Counted from the stretch's first letter, positions 1 through 11,580 are shown. The stretch: DNA of 64,000 nt from Hibiscus mutabilis (GCA_019671005.1 CM033745.1:42887834-42951833); one strand, 5' to 3'. Program-made: numbers and translations. The notes: generated by a model not told the origin, from the sequence alone.

Positions 1-982
1 GAGATAGGAGAAGTTGTTGCGTTGTACAAGTCGCAAGCAAGTTCAAAGTAATGTATATCGTACCTATGAACTCCTAGTAGGGTGGCAAAGTACTTAGAAG
101 AGTCATACAAGGTCCTTTTGATGTGTATATTTTGTACTTGTGGTGTAATAGTGCTTAATGCCCTAATGGCTCTTTTGGAATGGCATAAAAATGACTAAAA
201 ATGCATATTCGGCTACAAAAGGTGAAAACATAGTAAATGGATTTGGATTAACACGAATTTTGGCATGCTAGTAGTTTGTAATGTTTAAAACTTACTGGTA
301 AATTTTCATTTAATTTGGACCTTGGTTGATAGGTTAAATCGAATAAAAACCAGCAAAAATCTGTCATCATTCTGGGTTTGTTAAAGATCTGATTATGACG
401 ATCGATACGGCCTTGCATATTTGGTCAGGTCAGCGAAGGTCAACAAAGGCATATAATTTTGGCACGATTTTAAAATTTGGGTGTAAAAATAAAGTGTCTA
501 CTAAATTGAATCTGAAAATTTGGGAATTAGGTTAAAGCGTACCGATACATCCATAAGGGTGTCGGTACGATTCCAGTTAATTTTGTTAAAAGATAAAGAT
601 CACAGTTTTGTATTCTTTACAGAATGGTCACTGATTATTACATAGCTTAATTGAATGGGCATATGAACTCCCAATAGTATGCAAAATTGTATGTTTATTG
701 TTTGCATGATGAATTTCATTGTAGTAAGGCAAGTTTCAGAATTTGACAGCTAAAATACTAAAATTACAATTAAGTCCCTAAATCTTGTAAATGTTATAAT
801 TTGGTCCTAATTAGACAATCATAGACTCGTAATAGATTAAATAGAAAATTTATATTACTCATTCTTGAATGTTGGGCCTATTATCATCGCTTATTGTATC
901 AAATTATCGTAATGATCATCGTTTAGTTCATCGGTAACATACTTTGACCTGGTTCTTAACTAGGCCGAGAAGGGGTGTAACA
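1..982 (+). repeat. LTR A, 3' portion of a Tekay/Del-type LTR
   Basis: No coding capacity is visible. The block CTCCTAGTAGGGTGGCA at about 71-87 is the same short block found some 700-900 bp before the end of the other LTRs here (for example near 9542). The last 40 bases, ending GGGGTGTAACA, resemble the end of element E's 5' LTR (10210-10245), with TGTAACA in place of TGTTACA. I therefore read this as the last ~1 kb of a plus-strand LTR whose start lies left of the window. Its final seven bases are shared with the start of LTR B. The middle (about 200-900) has no close counterpart elsewhere in the window. Confidence 0.6.
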
Positions 983-2061
983 CCCCAAAATAGGGCTTAG
1001 AATGTTACCACTATTTAGAATTTCCTATATAGTTAAATGATCTTAAATTAAGTAAAGTCAATTAAGGGTTGAATTGAATTATTAACAAATATGAATGCCA
1101 AATTAAAATACTTAAATATAAGAATGAATGAAGCAAGTAACCAATTTAAAGTGACCAAATCGAAATGCATAGCAAATTGGGTGATTGCATGCTAAATTCT
1201 ATGATTCCCTTAATGCCCTTGATTAAGTTAAGATTAAGGATTAATTAAGGGACATTTTAGGCATTTCATAAATCCAATAACTTGGATTAAACATAGTCAT
1301 TATCTTCTTCATTCTCCTAGTTGCCGTTTGGAAGAGGGAAAATTAGGGAGAGAGGATTCTTGTGAGAGAAAGCTTGGATTTATGGTGTTAAAGTTGAAAT
1401 TGAGCTAAATTCAACTTGGTGGCAGCATTACTAAGGTAAATTCATGCTGTCCAAACTAATTCATGCTTGAAATTCTGATTTAGATGATGTTTAATGCTTA
1501 GTTGAGTTGTTAGGTTGTTTGAAATGAAGAGAATGATGAAATTGAACTTGTATACACTATGGGTGACTTGAATTAGAGTGAAATTTATGTGTAGGTGATG
1601 GTGTAACAAAATTAGGTTACTAGAAATTTGAAATAAGATGTTGTTGTAAGAATTGAATTGTTAGAACATGTAATTGAGCTATGGAACTAATGAATTGAAT
1701 ATGATCATCATTAGATAATGTAATTAAGGTGTTGAACAAGCTAAATTGTTAGTAACCAATGCTGGAAAATGCGGGAAACATGAACACGTTAGAAAACTGT
1801 CTTGTTAGGGACTATTTAGATTGAGAAATTGTGTAAGCATGCTAAATGAACTTAGAACTCTGTTTTGAACATGTTTCTAGGTAAAAAGATGATTGAATTG
1901 AATAGGTAACTTGCTGGAAAATGTGACTATGCCCTGTTTTGAGAACATTGTTAGGTGAATTATGATAGCCAAGAAATGTATGAACATGTTCATGGATGAA
2001 TTATAGGGCCAAAACATTGGTTAAAATGGATTTAAGAAATTAAAATGTGAATAGGTACAAT

Positions 2062-2457
2062 CTGCCCATAATTGCTCTGTTCTGGGCAGTAACTTTGAAA
2101 ATTCACCAAAATTTGTATAGACCAAATTCAGGGCTTAAATTTTAGTAGCATGATCCTTAGTATGCCTACTTTCATTACGTGAAAATAGAATTGAAATCTG
2201 GGTCCTATGCTGGAAACTGTAATTAGAAATAGCTGGACAGTGCAAACTGCCCAGACTGTGTAAATGCCCTGTCTTTGAATAATAAACTGTATTAATTGGA
2301 TAAAAACTAAAATTCAAACCTTATATGTTCACCAATACAATTTTGTTATATTTCCAACGGTTTAAATTAATCGAAATTCTGACGTTCAAATTAAAAGTTA
2401 TGACCATTTAAAGGGACAGTGTGCAAACTGCCAGGCATCAGTGTCCTGGGCAGTTTG
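2062..2457 (+). other. Cluster of three inverted repeats in LTR B
   Basis: Three potential RNA hairpins lie within 400 bp. At 2062-2089 TGCCCATAA faces TTCTGGGCA. At 2233-2254 CTGGACAGT and ACTGCCCAG flank a GCAA loop. At 2424-2457 CAAACTGCCAGG faces CCTGGGCAGTTTG, with one bulged C. The same three are present in solo LTR N, and the first two recur in most other LTRs of the window. Formation in RNA is inferred, not shown. Confidence 0.55.
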
Positions 2458-3266
2458 GGACTAGTTTTGCACCTAGAAGCAAACTGTTTCCAAAACAACT
2501 TTGGGACATTGTAATCTGTCCAGTTATGTCCTAAAATGAGGTAATAACAATTTAGATGGAAAAAGTAAGAAATGCTTAAAAGAAGGCATAAAAACAGTAG
2601 CTAACTGTTAGGTACAAATGTGGTAACATTGATACTATATATGTGTGACATTGTGCATGTTTTGATGAATTGTATGTGTTATGCTTGCTAGAACAAGGGC
2701 ATCAAGTTGTGGAAGAGGAAGAAAATAGTGGACATCCCAAAGCAAGAGCCAAATCCCTTTGCCTCTTGCTTTGGGACCAACCTTGCTATGGTCTTAATTC
2801 AATGACATTGCCATGTAACATGACCTAATATATGTTTGGCTAATTAAGGGAAAAATGATACGAATGTCAGCTTGTTTGATGCCATGATCTATTTGTTTAC
2901 TTGTGTGTTAAGCAAATGAAATGGAATGCTTGTCATGTTGCATTGCTTATGCCAAAGGTAAGAAATTGCATGCTTGCTTGGAGAATAAGGTACGCACATT
3001 GCATACATATGAACGTGTTTGTGATTGATATACATGGCTGGTTGAAATGAAATGAACAATGGTACCACCTTGTATTCATGCCATTCGAATGGAATGGATA
3101 GACTTGTCTTGGGAGTTAAGACTCCATAAGCCTAAGGGCTTGGCCTTTGAATGGCATAATCATTTCTTGATTAATGAATTGTATAAAGCTTGAATGAAAT
3201 TAATAATCAAACAACCTTGGTAGCTAGTTTGTATAGATAGAAGAGCATGCCTTAGAATCTTGAGCT

Positions 3267-3417
3267 CATATTGGCACTACGGTGCATATTGGCACGATAG
3301 TGCATTTTTCCACTACGGTGCATATTGGCACGACGGTGCATATTGGCACTACAGTGCATTTTGGCACTACAGTTAATATTGGCACTATGGCGCATATTGG
3401 CACTTTGGTGCATATTG
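3267..3417 (+). repeat. 18-bp minisatellite, about 8.4 copies
   Basis: The unit is close to CATATTGGCACTACGGTG, in eight full imperfect copies plus a partial one. It sits exactly where the other LTRs carry the triple GGCGACAG block: the same GCATGCCTTAGA...GAGCTCAT lead-in comes before it and a TGAAGATTTGGTTATCTAG lead-out after it. The open frame on the minus strand across it (3252-3491) is just the 6-codon period of the repeat. Confidence 0.9.
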
Positions 3418-5002
3418 TTGAAGATTTGGTTATCTAGTAAACTACTTACCAAGGGTGTTATAAGATGAACTAATAACTTTAAATGAACCATGTTTGCCTT
3501 GGTTGTGTGATGTGAACATTACTTGTTTTGTAAGATTCTTGAATGAACATCCTTGCCTTGAAAGATAACACATGACTGATTGTATAACCAATTACTTTAC
3601 ATGAAAGTTATGCATAATTGATCCTTGATGAGTAAGAATGTCTACTTGGTGTTTTTTGATTGCTTGTCTCTTAAGCAATAAATCGAATAGTATGTTATGG
3701 ATACATGATGGATGTTGCAATGTTGAATGTGTGATATGTGAAGCTTGCTTATGTTTACCCTATTCATTCGAATGGTATATGTAATGTAGAGATGATCTTG
3801 ATTCTTTGAAATACATGTAAACTTGGATATGTATGCTTGGAAATTGGTTAGCTTAGTGTTACCTCACTAAGTACATAACTTGTACTTACCACTCTACTCT
3901 TCATTCTTCCCATAACAAATTAAGGACACTTTCAAGAGGATATCTTGAACTCGAAGAAACGTTCTGAAGGAAGCTTGAAAGTATGATTTCATACTCTTTG
4001 TATGCTCCTAGTTTGGTGGCACTAGAACTTGTAATAGTTAGCTTTGAACATGTATTTTGGGTGTATATATATGATTAGTATATGTAATGTTTTGTTGGGC
4101 CTATCGTGTAACCAACTATGTTGATATGTATATAAATGAGTAAGATGTTATGCATATTGTGTAAGTAATCCAATGAATGTATGAACCTAAAGGGTAGCTT
4201 GAATGTAATTATACCTTGATGATTGTGTTAGGTATGCATGTATAGTGTGGTTGCCGAATCTTTAAGACTAGGATAAGCCTTGAATGAATTAGTTTCATGC
4301 TTTGTATGTGTTGGTGAAATAGCCGAATGGTTAGGATTAGATTGTGGCTTAAATGGAAGCTAGAATATGTAAATTGAATGTTCAAGAATTATGTTAGAAA
4401 ATTAGGAAGCATGTAACTATAAGGAATTTCGAATGGAATAGGAAATAATGAATGGAAGCTGTAAAAATGAAATATGAAAGTAGTAACTTGTATTATAAGC
4501 ATGAAAGGGATTAATCTAGTGATATTGTGTAGATAGCCGAATGCCTTAGGATAAAAATTGAAGTTATATGTGAGGTTACTTGTTTGTTAAGAAAGTATGT
4601 ACGATTGTTTGCCTTGATTGTTGGTTTTGTTCGAATGCTAGGATGATTATAGGTCAAATGAGAGTTTACTTGATAGCTAAGTAGGAATGATAAGTAAGAA
4701 GCTTGTATAATTCTATGGTGTAAGTGTATTGAAATGGAATGGTAAATTGTAACATGATAGTGGTAACTTAGGATATAAGTATGAAATAAAACAAATTAGT
4801 ACCTAAATTAGCATGTTAAGTATGCTTGTTTTGATTAATGTGGATTACTTGTATGTCTTGTATGGTTGTGTTTAGGTTACTTCCGTCGCATGTTATCTAT
4901 ATCGGGGTTACGTGTTCGACAAGTAACTTATCTTTTGCTTTGTTCTCACTTTGGTAATGCTCTTAAACTGGATTACGGCTAACCCAGGGATGGGGTGTTA
5001 CA

Positions 5003-5719
5003 GACGGCCTCAGTAGAAAGCAGTGGAGGCTTAAACCTAACTTCACAAAATCTAGATTGCAACTACTGTCAGAAACGACATTCAGTAGGTCAGTGTCGTA
5101 AGCAGACTGGAGCATGCTTCTATTGTCGAGAACAAGGTCATTTCATCCATGATTGTCCCGTTGGTGCCACCAAGTCTACTGATGCAGCATCAAGTAATGC
5201 AACCCCTACTCAGTCTTTTCGAGGTAAGGGGTCAAGTCAAGGTTCATTGGGAGCTACAGGGAGACCTAGTAGCTCTGGCAAGGCACCAAGTAAACAAGAA
5301 TCGATGGCTCCTGCTCAGATGTATGATGTCAAGAGTAGGGAGGTAGAAGATGAGCCTGACGTCATTGCAGGTATCATTGAATTGTACTCCTATTCTTTAT
5401 ATGCATTGATTGATCCTGGTTCTACTCATTCCTTCATAAGCACCATGTCAGTTAAGAAGCACGGGATGTCTAGTGAACCTATAGCATCGAGAATCTCCAT
5501 AACAAATCCATTGGGTGACTATGTTATTGTAAGCCTTGTGTGCAAGAATAGCCCCTTGATGATTCAAGGGATTCCTTTTTTGGCCAACCTATTAGCTTTA
5601 TCGATCAACGAGTTTGATGTTATATTGGGTTTAGACTGGTTGAGTGAACATCCAGCGTGGGTAGATTGTAGCAAGAGAAAACTGTATCTCTAAGGCCTTG
5701 GGAAGGAGAGCATTGTGTT
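5003..5719 (+). pseudogene. gag-pol: Fragment C: gag C-terminus and protease of a Ty3/gypsy element
   Basis: An open frame runs to a stop at 5691-5693. It shows two zinc knuckles, CNYCQKRHSVGQC and CFYCREQGHFIHDC (CX2CX4HX4C), a Ser/Thr/Gln-rich linker, then a retroviral-type aspartic protease: ALIDPGSTHSF at the active site and VILGLDWLSEHPAWVDC near its end. The active-site triad reads D-P-G instead of the usual D-[ST]-G, so catalysis is doubtful. The gag N-terminus is missing at 5002, where LTR B abuts. The frame breaks just after the protease, and LTR D cuts in at 5720 after GTGTT. This is the outermost recognisable element; its RT should lie beyond the right edge if the nest is intact. 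Confidence 0.9.
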
Positions 5720-7164
5720 TGTAACACCCCCAACCCAACTTAGGAGTAAACCGAATTAGGAAGTGTTAAGGAACGAACAAACAAGCAAATGAATGACATC
5801 AGAAGACTTCTTAACAAGATTAACTTGAAATTGGGGGAAATCAAAATCTTTTTAAACCTTTGTCAGGTCTAACTCCAATTTTAATTTCCAAACATGCACA
5901 AACATGTATATGCAAGCATAAACAAAACATATCGATCACTAGTTCTTTTATCATGCTTTTCTTCTATATTCTTCAAAACATAAAGATTTTTACAAGATTC
6001 CTACTAACACATAAAATTCCTTTTCGTTCATTTATAAAATTTATTCTTATCTCGATTATCATCTTACATACCTCTAAACATTTTAAGACACATTAGTTCG
6101 TAGCTATGATCAATCAAGGTGACAAAAACTATTGTTAAGGTTCTTTAAGCTTACATGTTATACTGATTTAAAGCCAACACTTAATTATCCAAAATTTCCA
6201 GCTAAACAACACATATCACTATCAAACATATATTCATAGTAACAAGCATTCAAAACATATACCTAACATAGCTTAACCTGCAGGCCACCGTTCGAAAGTC
6301 ATATTTTAATTAGCTCAAGCTATCTTGAAACTTAGCAGATTGTTTACAAAGGATAGAGGTCGCATACTGTTAACCAACAATCATCCAGACATACTAACTA
6401 CTGTAACTTATATAATAAGCAACCAAAAAATAATTAGAGGCCTATTACAAACTTAAAACACTTTTTAGAGCATCATATATATACATATATGATCAAAGAT
6501 GCTCTTAAATGCATAATCCATACATATCAATTATGTGCCACCATCTAGGAGTACTTAAGAAGTTACAAACATACTTTCTAACTCTTGTGATCCTATTCAA
6601 GCTCGATAGATATTCAGGAACATGATACCCTGAAAGGTGATGAAAGATTAGAGTAAGCTCTCGCTTAGTGAAGTAGTGCTATAATTCTCTAAACAATATA
6701 GCAAACCATAAATAACCTATTCCTATTCTTCCATCAAATCTAATCAAAGTCCATGATAGAACCAAAATCACCAGATCACACGACATTGCATCAAGAATTC
6801 CAATCATAACACTTCCATTGATGGATTGTAGTAACTCATAACAACATTGCTTGTCACACAAGATATCATAATAAGCATCATCAAGTGTGTCATAGCAAGG
6901 CATATCGTATTTTTACTTGAACACATCATAAACATGTCATATAACATACGATTCGATCATGACATGATTGCTTAGTACCCAAATATAACCTACCATTCAA
7001 GGTTATTCTCGGCTTATAAGACATACATAAGGTCTCATGTACAATAACATAATACAACCAGTCCAGTACTTTCATATACATGCTATACATCGCAGCAGTA
7101 AATATGTAATCATGTTATAGTTCTCAAGCAATCCAATATTATCATATATATACTATACATGGAT
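5720..7164 (-). mobile_element. LTR D, first segment (minus strand)
   Basis: It starts TGTAACACCCCCAACC, the reverse complement of an LTR 3' end, and has the conserved block GTGCCACCATCTAGGAG near 6534 in minus orientation. No PBS or gag follows inside, and coding potential is absent; short frames such as 5860-6096 are chance. It is interrupted at 7164 by element E and resumes at 18663. The expected duplication at its left edge is GTGTT (5715-5719). Its far end lies outside the window, so I cannot say whether it is solo or full length. Confidence 0.75.
7160..7164. other. Target-site duplication TGGAT, left copy of element E
   Basis: TGGAT precedes TGTAATACCCC and is repeated at 18663-18667 after the 3' LTR. 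Confidence 0.95.
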
Positions 7165-8873
7165 TGTAATACCCCAAATCCTAGCTTAAAAGTATACATT
7201 AACTAGCTCAATAGTTTTTGAAATCTATTTGCTATCTTTTAGATCAAATAGGTGAAATTAGAACCAAATCGAATTGAAATTAAAACTAGAAGGCTTAAAT
7301 GGAAAGATGGAAATGTGAACATGCAAAGGTCTAGAGTTTGCATGTAAATTGAATTAAAGTTGGAGGCCTAGACACATGTTCTCATTCGATGAAAACATGT
7401 GCCTTGTGAGAGATGACTCACGGCAAACTAGAAGGGAAAGATGAACAAAATTATGTCATATTCTTCATCCACCATAGCCTAATGTTTGAGATAGAAAGAA
7501 GGAGAGAAAGCTTCTTAGATTATCTTTAATTCATGTTTCTTGTTGAACTTTGATCAAATTAGCTTAGGAGAAGGTAAAATGCTTGATTCCTCACTTCAAT
7601 TACAAGCTTGAATCTTGAATTAGTGATATTCTTGTTGCCTAATTTGAATAGGATGATTGTTATGCATGTTAGAATGTTGTTACCTTCTAATGATCCTTGA
7701 AATTGTGAGCGTTAGTAGTCAAATTGCTAAAGAGAATGTGTATGGGTTGCTGGAAATTGAGAATAGGGATCATGATTGAAGCTAGTTTCGATTAGGGATT
7801 GTTTTGCTAGATGAAAATGTGTAAACATCCTTAATTGTATATGCTTCCCTATTTTGATCATATTTCTAGGTGAATTGAGACTTGAATAGAGTAAATAGCT
7901 TACTGGAGAATGAATGCATATAGTTGGATTGGTTAAAGCAGGGTAATGGACTGCTCAAATGGTGAATTAGAGGAATGTTGTTCATCAAATGGATCAAATT
8001 GAACATAGTACTATAATGCCCTGTTTTAATCACATTGATAGATGAATTGGACTGGCCTAGACATGTAAGAACATGAAAATAAGTTGAATTATAATATTAG
8101 AATCTTGTTTAGATGAATTAAGAAGCTAGAAGCTTAACCTAGTGTAATCAGCCCAGAAAACTCTGTTCTGGGCAGTAACTTTGAAAAATCACCATAAATT
8201 GTATAAATGGAATTTAAGCCTGAAATTTTTATGGACAGTGCCTTAACACATCTAAATTCATTAGGAGAAAACATAACTGAATTATGGGTTGTAGAATGAA
8301 CTGTAGAGAAGAAAAACTAGGGACAGTGCAAATTGTCCAGTGTTGTAAATTTCCCTATCTTTAAGCTAAAAACTGTATTAATTGGAAAATGATTTAAATG
8401 CAAGACCTATATGGTTAGAAAGAACTAACTAAAGTAAGCATGTCTAAATTCTTGAATTGTTAAAGGGGAGTATGAAATAAGATAATACATGAAACTTGAC
8501 TACATCCTTGAAGTGTTGTATAAATAGAATTCTAGCATGTATAAGTTGTAACATTGATGCTTGTATGTATGACATGGTATTGTGACCAATTGCTTAAAAC
8601 GGATTCTTGATGTGCTAGCTTAGATGATGCAATGAACACTTGAAATGTTGAGTTATGGCTCTATTGGCCTAAGGGCTTAATGCATGTATACACTTGCCAT
8701 GCAATACTCGAAATGACTCTTGAAAAAGATAACACTTTCAAGAACTTGAACACTTGAATGATACATGACTTTGAACTTGAAAAACATGAAATCCTTGAAA
8801 TAAATGAATTATAATCAAACAACCATGGTTGCTAGTTGAATAGGTAGAAGGGAATGCCTTAGAGTCTAGAGCT

Positions 8874-9035
8874 CATTGTGTCAGGGTGGACTACGGTCCA
8901 GGGCTAAGGCCCCTAATTGGTGACAGACGAAGGGTACGTATGTAGTCTTTGGCGATAGTAGGAGGGTTGACCAACACTATGGTACATCTTGTGGCGACAA
9001 TTGGTTGGAGACTCGATTACCTAGACAAATTATGA
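8874..9035 (+). other. Conserved triple GGCGACAG block (element E 5' LTR)
   Basis: Three near copies of GGYGAYAR lie at about 8919, 8951 and 8993, within a block that starts TCATTGTGTCAGGGTGGACT and ends GAGACTCGATTACCTAGAC. The block is recognisable in about 11 LTRs or LTR parts in this window, both strands. Its role is unknown. Confidence 0.8.
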
Positions 9036-9077
9036 ACCAAGGATTGTGTTATAAAGATAATAAATGAGCTAATAAGC

Positions 9078-9287
9078 ATGAATAGCTTGATTTCTTGTCA
9101 TGTAAGCATGAATAGCTTGATTTCCTGTCATGTAAGCATGAATTGCTTGATTTCCTGTCATGTAAGCATGAATTGCTTGATTTCTTGTTATGTAAGTATG
9201 AATAGCTTGATTACTTGTCATGTAAGCATGACTTGCTTGATTTCTTGTTATGCAAGTATGAATAGCTTGATTACTTGTTATGTAACT
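9078..9287 (+). repeat. 30-bp tandem repeat, seven copies (5' LTR of element E)
   Basis: The unit alternates around ATGAATAGCTTGATTTCTTG followed by TCATGTAAGC. Units differ at one to four positions. The frame 9078-9311, reading repeats of ten residues, is a by-product of a period divisible by three and not a gene. The 3' LTR has only five copies. Confidence 0.93.
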
Positions 9288-10250
9288 TCTTATGCTATTC
9301 GAATACCTTGAAATCCTTAGCTAGGTCATTCTTGACTAATTGACACTTAATTTTATATAACAATTGGTTAGAACTAGTTACTACCTCACTAAGTACATTC
9401 TTGTACTTATCACTCTTGTTTGCATCCTTCCCAACTATAGGATAAAGGATTTGATCGTTGCTTGATCCTAAAGCCTGATTTTTTGAGCACAAAGCAAGAC
9501 ACAAGCATAGGTAGAGTATGATTCATACTTGTTTTGTATTTCTCCTCGTTGGTGGCACCTAGACATATACGTGTAGCTAGGACTAGACCATGTATCTTGT
9601 TTGTTTTGGGAGGATTGTATATATGCATGAACATGGCTACTTGATGTTTTGAATACTTGTATATATATGCTCTTGTATGGGCCTTCCATGTTAAGAACAT
9701 AGTTGTTAAGACTAAAGTATGTAATGAACTCAAATTATATGGAATAGAAATGTAGTTTGTTGCACACATGTGTATACTTTGAATGTTTCAAAAATAATTG
9801 ATCTAGCCTATTGTACCATTCGAATGCCTTGTGAAATTATATAGTCACTTGTGTGAATATACCATGTTGTAGGTGTTTTTATGTGTGTGTATGGTAAATG
9901 TCGAATGGTATGGCTTGTTTGGAAATAAGATACACGCAATTGTATGTTCAAATGATCGTGTTTAGTAAATTTAGGTATGTAATATTACATGTATCAATCT
10001 AAGGAACAATGAAATAAAATGGAAGTATGTTTGCTCACTTAGGCTATTCGAATGCTAGTGTATGATGATGTTAATTAAAATGTTGAAGTAGTAACTCATA
10101 ATGTCTTGTAAACAAATATGAATGCTTGGTTGCTTTCTAGTTAAGTAACTCACCGAATAGGGATGAGTTAACCTATTCTTGCCTCGTCCTTGCTTGGTAA
10201 CGCTCCCGAGCTGGTTTTCTACTAACCCGAGGTAGGGGTGTTACATTTAT

Positions 10251-10263
10251 TGGTAATCAGAGC
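10251..10263 (+). other. Primer-binding site of element E (initiator tRNA-Met, one extra A)
   Basis: TGGTAATCAGAGC lies five bases after the 5' LTR. The plant initiator tRNA-Met complement is TGGTATCAGAGC; here an extra A follows TGGTA. The same variant occurs in M-long. Confidence 0.9.
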
Positions 10264-10400
10264 TTTTTAGTCGGTTCTAGGACTAAACCGGGCCCTCTTG
10301 CATTATATATGATACTTGTGCCACCTAGGAGACTTGTATTGTATAGCTTGTGTCTTTACTTAACTAAACCAAATTCCTAATTGTTCTATTTGAACATAGA

Positions 10401-11580
10401 ATGGCTGAAACTCAGGCTTGCTTGGGACGATGAAAGTCCCGTAGGCTCCTCAAATGAAGGAGATAGTGTGAGGATGGAGCAGAATCCTCCACAATAACAA
10501 GCTCAACCCCGAGCCCAAGTTGTTTCTCAACATGAAGCTCTGCTATAAATCCTGTGCAGCATGAATGTCTCTTGAGCATTAAGGAGATGTTCAATCATCT
10601 TGTAACTATTTTGAAACGAGTCCATCCTATTCCTCCTCATGTTGCTGCTCCAAATAGATCCCTGATTGACAAGCTGGCTCAACACCGGGCTTATACCTTC
10701 ATCGGTACTGATGAAGCCAATCCTGGAGTAGTTGAGTATTGGTTTGAGGCCACTGCTCGAATCCTGACCAATCAACTGCCCTATTCTGACAAACACAAAC
10801 TCGAATGTGCTATAGCCCTGTTGGCAGACGGAGCTATGAGCTGGTGGGAAACCACTACCCTGACTGCTCCTGCTAAAGCTATAACTTAGAAATTGTTCCT
10901 CGAGGAATTCATGAAGAAATAAATCAATGAACAATACTTGGCCGAGCACCGGAAGCATTTATTTTACCTCAAGCAAGGTGGCTGACCTATCAAACAGTAC
11001 GTGAGTGATTTTTGCAAATATTGCAAATACGGGCCAGACTACATCAAGACTGATGCTGACAAGTGTCAGATGTTTATCAATGAACTGAATGATGAACTAA
11101 GTCCAATATTCACTACCCTGGGTATCACTGACTTCTAGAATTTGGTGAACCGAGCTATTGCAACCGAGGCGAAGATAAAGGCCTCTGAGAAACGCAAGAG
11201 TGGTAGTTCCTGGAAAGACAAATGATCCAGGAATGATGACAAGCCTCACTGGCAGTCAAAGAAGTCTAAACACTCCAAAGAACACTCTTCGAATTACACT
11301 CTTGTTCAGAAGAGCAACTATATATCGAGACCCCAATCGGTATCCAAGCCTTCAACCCTGATCATCTCTGTTGATAGTACGAGGAATTTCGGTAAAGCTA
11401 CTCAATATCCTACTTGCAAGTCCTACCAAAAGAACCACACTGGCCAATGTAGAACTCAACAGAATCTGTTTCTTATGTGGAGCCTCCGATCACTATATCG
11501 GGGATTGTCCTCAGAATCCTAACAAGGTTCTGAATCGAGCTCCTACAAATGCTAGCTCAGCTCCTTCCATTTGAAACAAA
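10401..11580 (+). pseudogene. gag: Element E gag (decayed)
   Basis: The ancestral start is probably ATG 10401, aligning with the ATG of M-long's gag, but the frame hits TGA at 10431-10433. Gag similarity continues: 10554-10889 holds the core (AHRAYTF, YWFEATARIL, LLADGAMSWWETTTL), typical of the Retrotrans_gag family that forms the particle shell. After a stop at 10887 the domain continues with FCKYCKYG and KCQMFINELND. The first zinc knuckle has lost a cysteine (CKSYQKNHTGQC). The second, CFLCGASDHYIGDC near 11466-11510, is intact but in another frame. Several stops and frameshifts rule out a working protein. Confidence 0.92.

Larger units (their letters stand above)
976..5002 (+). mobile_element. 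LTR B, complete 4.0-kb plus-strand LTR, probably solo
   Basis: It begins TGTAACACCCC and ends GGGGTGTTACA, the 11-bp inverted termini used by most LTRs in the window. At 4027 bp it is the longest LTR here. Internal order matches the others: hairpin-forming segments near 2062-2089, 2233-2254 and 2424-2457, a TGACG block near 2379, a repeat block at 3267-3417, and a shared block at about 4007-4025 where CTCCTAG is followed by GGTGGCA. No primer-binding site follows it, because a gag fragment starts immediately, so it is not the 5' LTR of that fragment. The 5-bp flanks (AGGGG and GACGG) do not match, so a clean solo-LTR insertion is not proven. It is the same subfamily as solo LTR N. Confidence 0.8.
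7165..10245 (+). repeat. Element E 5' LTR (3081 bp)
   Basis: It runs from TGTAATACCCCAAATCC to GGGGTGTTACA, directly followed by the PBS region. Compared with the 3' LTR it lacks about 440 bp: after the GACCTATATGGTTAGAAA stretch near 8420 it jumps to AGTAAGCATGTCTAAATT, where the 3' LTR has 16361-16845. It keeps the GCCCAGAA/TTCTGGGC hairpin at 8151-8173 and the GGACAGT-GCAA hairpin at 8321-8338, the triple GGCGACAG block at 8874-9035, and seven 30-bp repeats at 9078-9287. Confidence 0.93.

Noticed and set aside
3252..3491. Minus-strand frame with repeated NMHRSA-like units
   Set aside because: Shadow of the 18-bp minisatellite (six codons per unit).
4050..4090. TATA-like runs (TATATATATGATTAG and similar) as LTR promoters
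   Set aside because: Such runs are common in these AT-rich LTRs and no transcription start can be assigned from sequence alone.
976..5719. LTR B plus fragment C as one element with its own 5' LTR
   Set aside because: No PBS, leader or gag N-terminus lies between them; fragment C starts directly at the gag linker before the zinc knuckles.
5860..6096. 78-codon hydrophobic frame, possible small membrane protein
   Set aside because: AT-rich LTR D sequence; hydrophobicity follows from base composition and there is no recognisable family.
8951..9000. GGCGACAG units as a centromeric satellite
   Set aside because: Only three spaced units per LTR and no head-to-tail array; they move with the LTRs.
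9078..9287. CRISPR-like array of 30-bp repeats
   Set aside because: Units are directly adjacent with no unique spacers, and the context is a plant LTR.
9078..9311. Open frame of ten-residue repeats starting MNSLISCHVS, looking like a small repeat protein
   Set aside because: It is the 30-bp LTR tandem repeat, whose period is divisible by three. No start context and no conservation beyond the repeat; the 3' LTR version differs in length.
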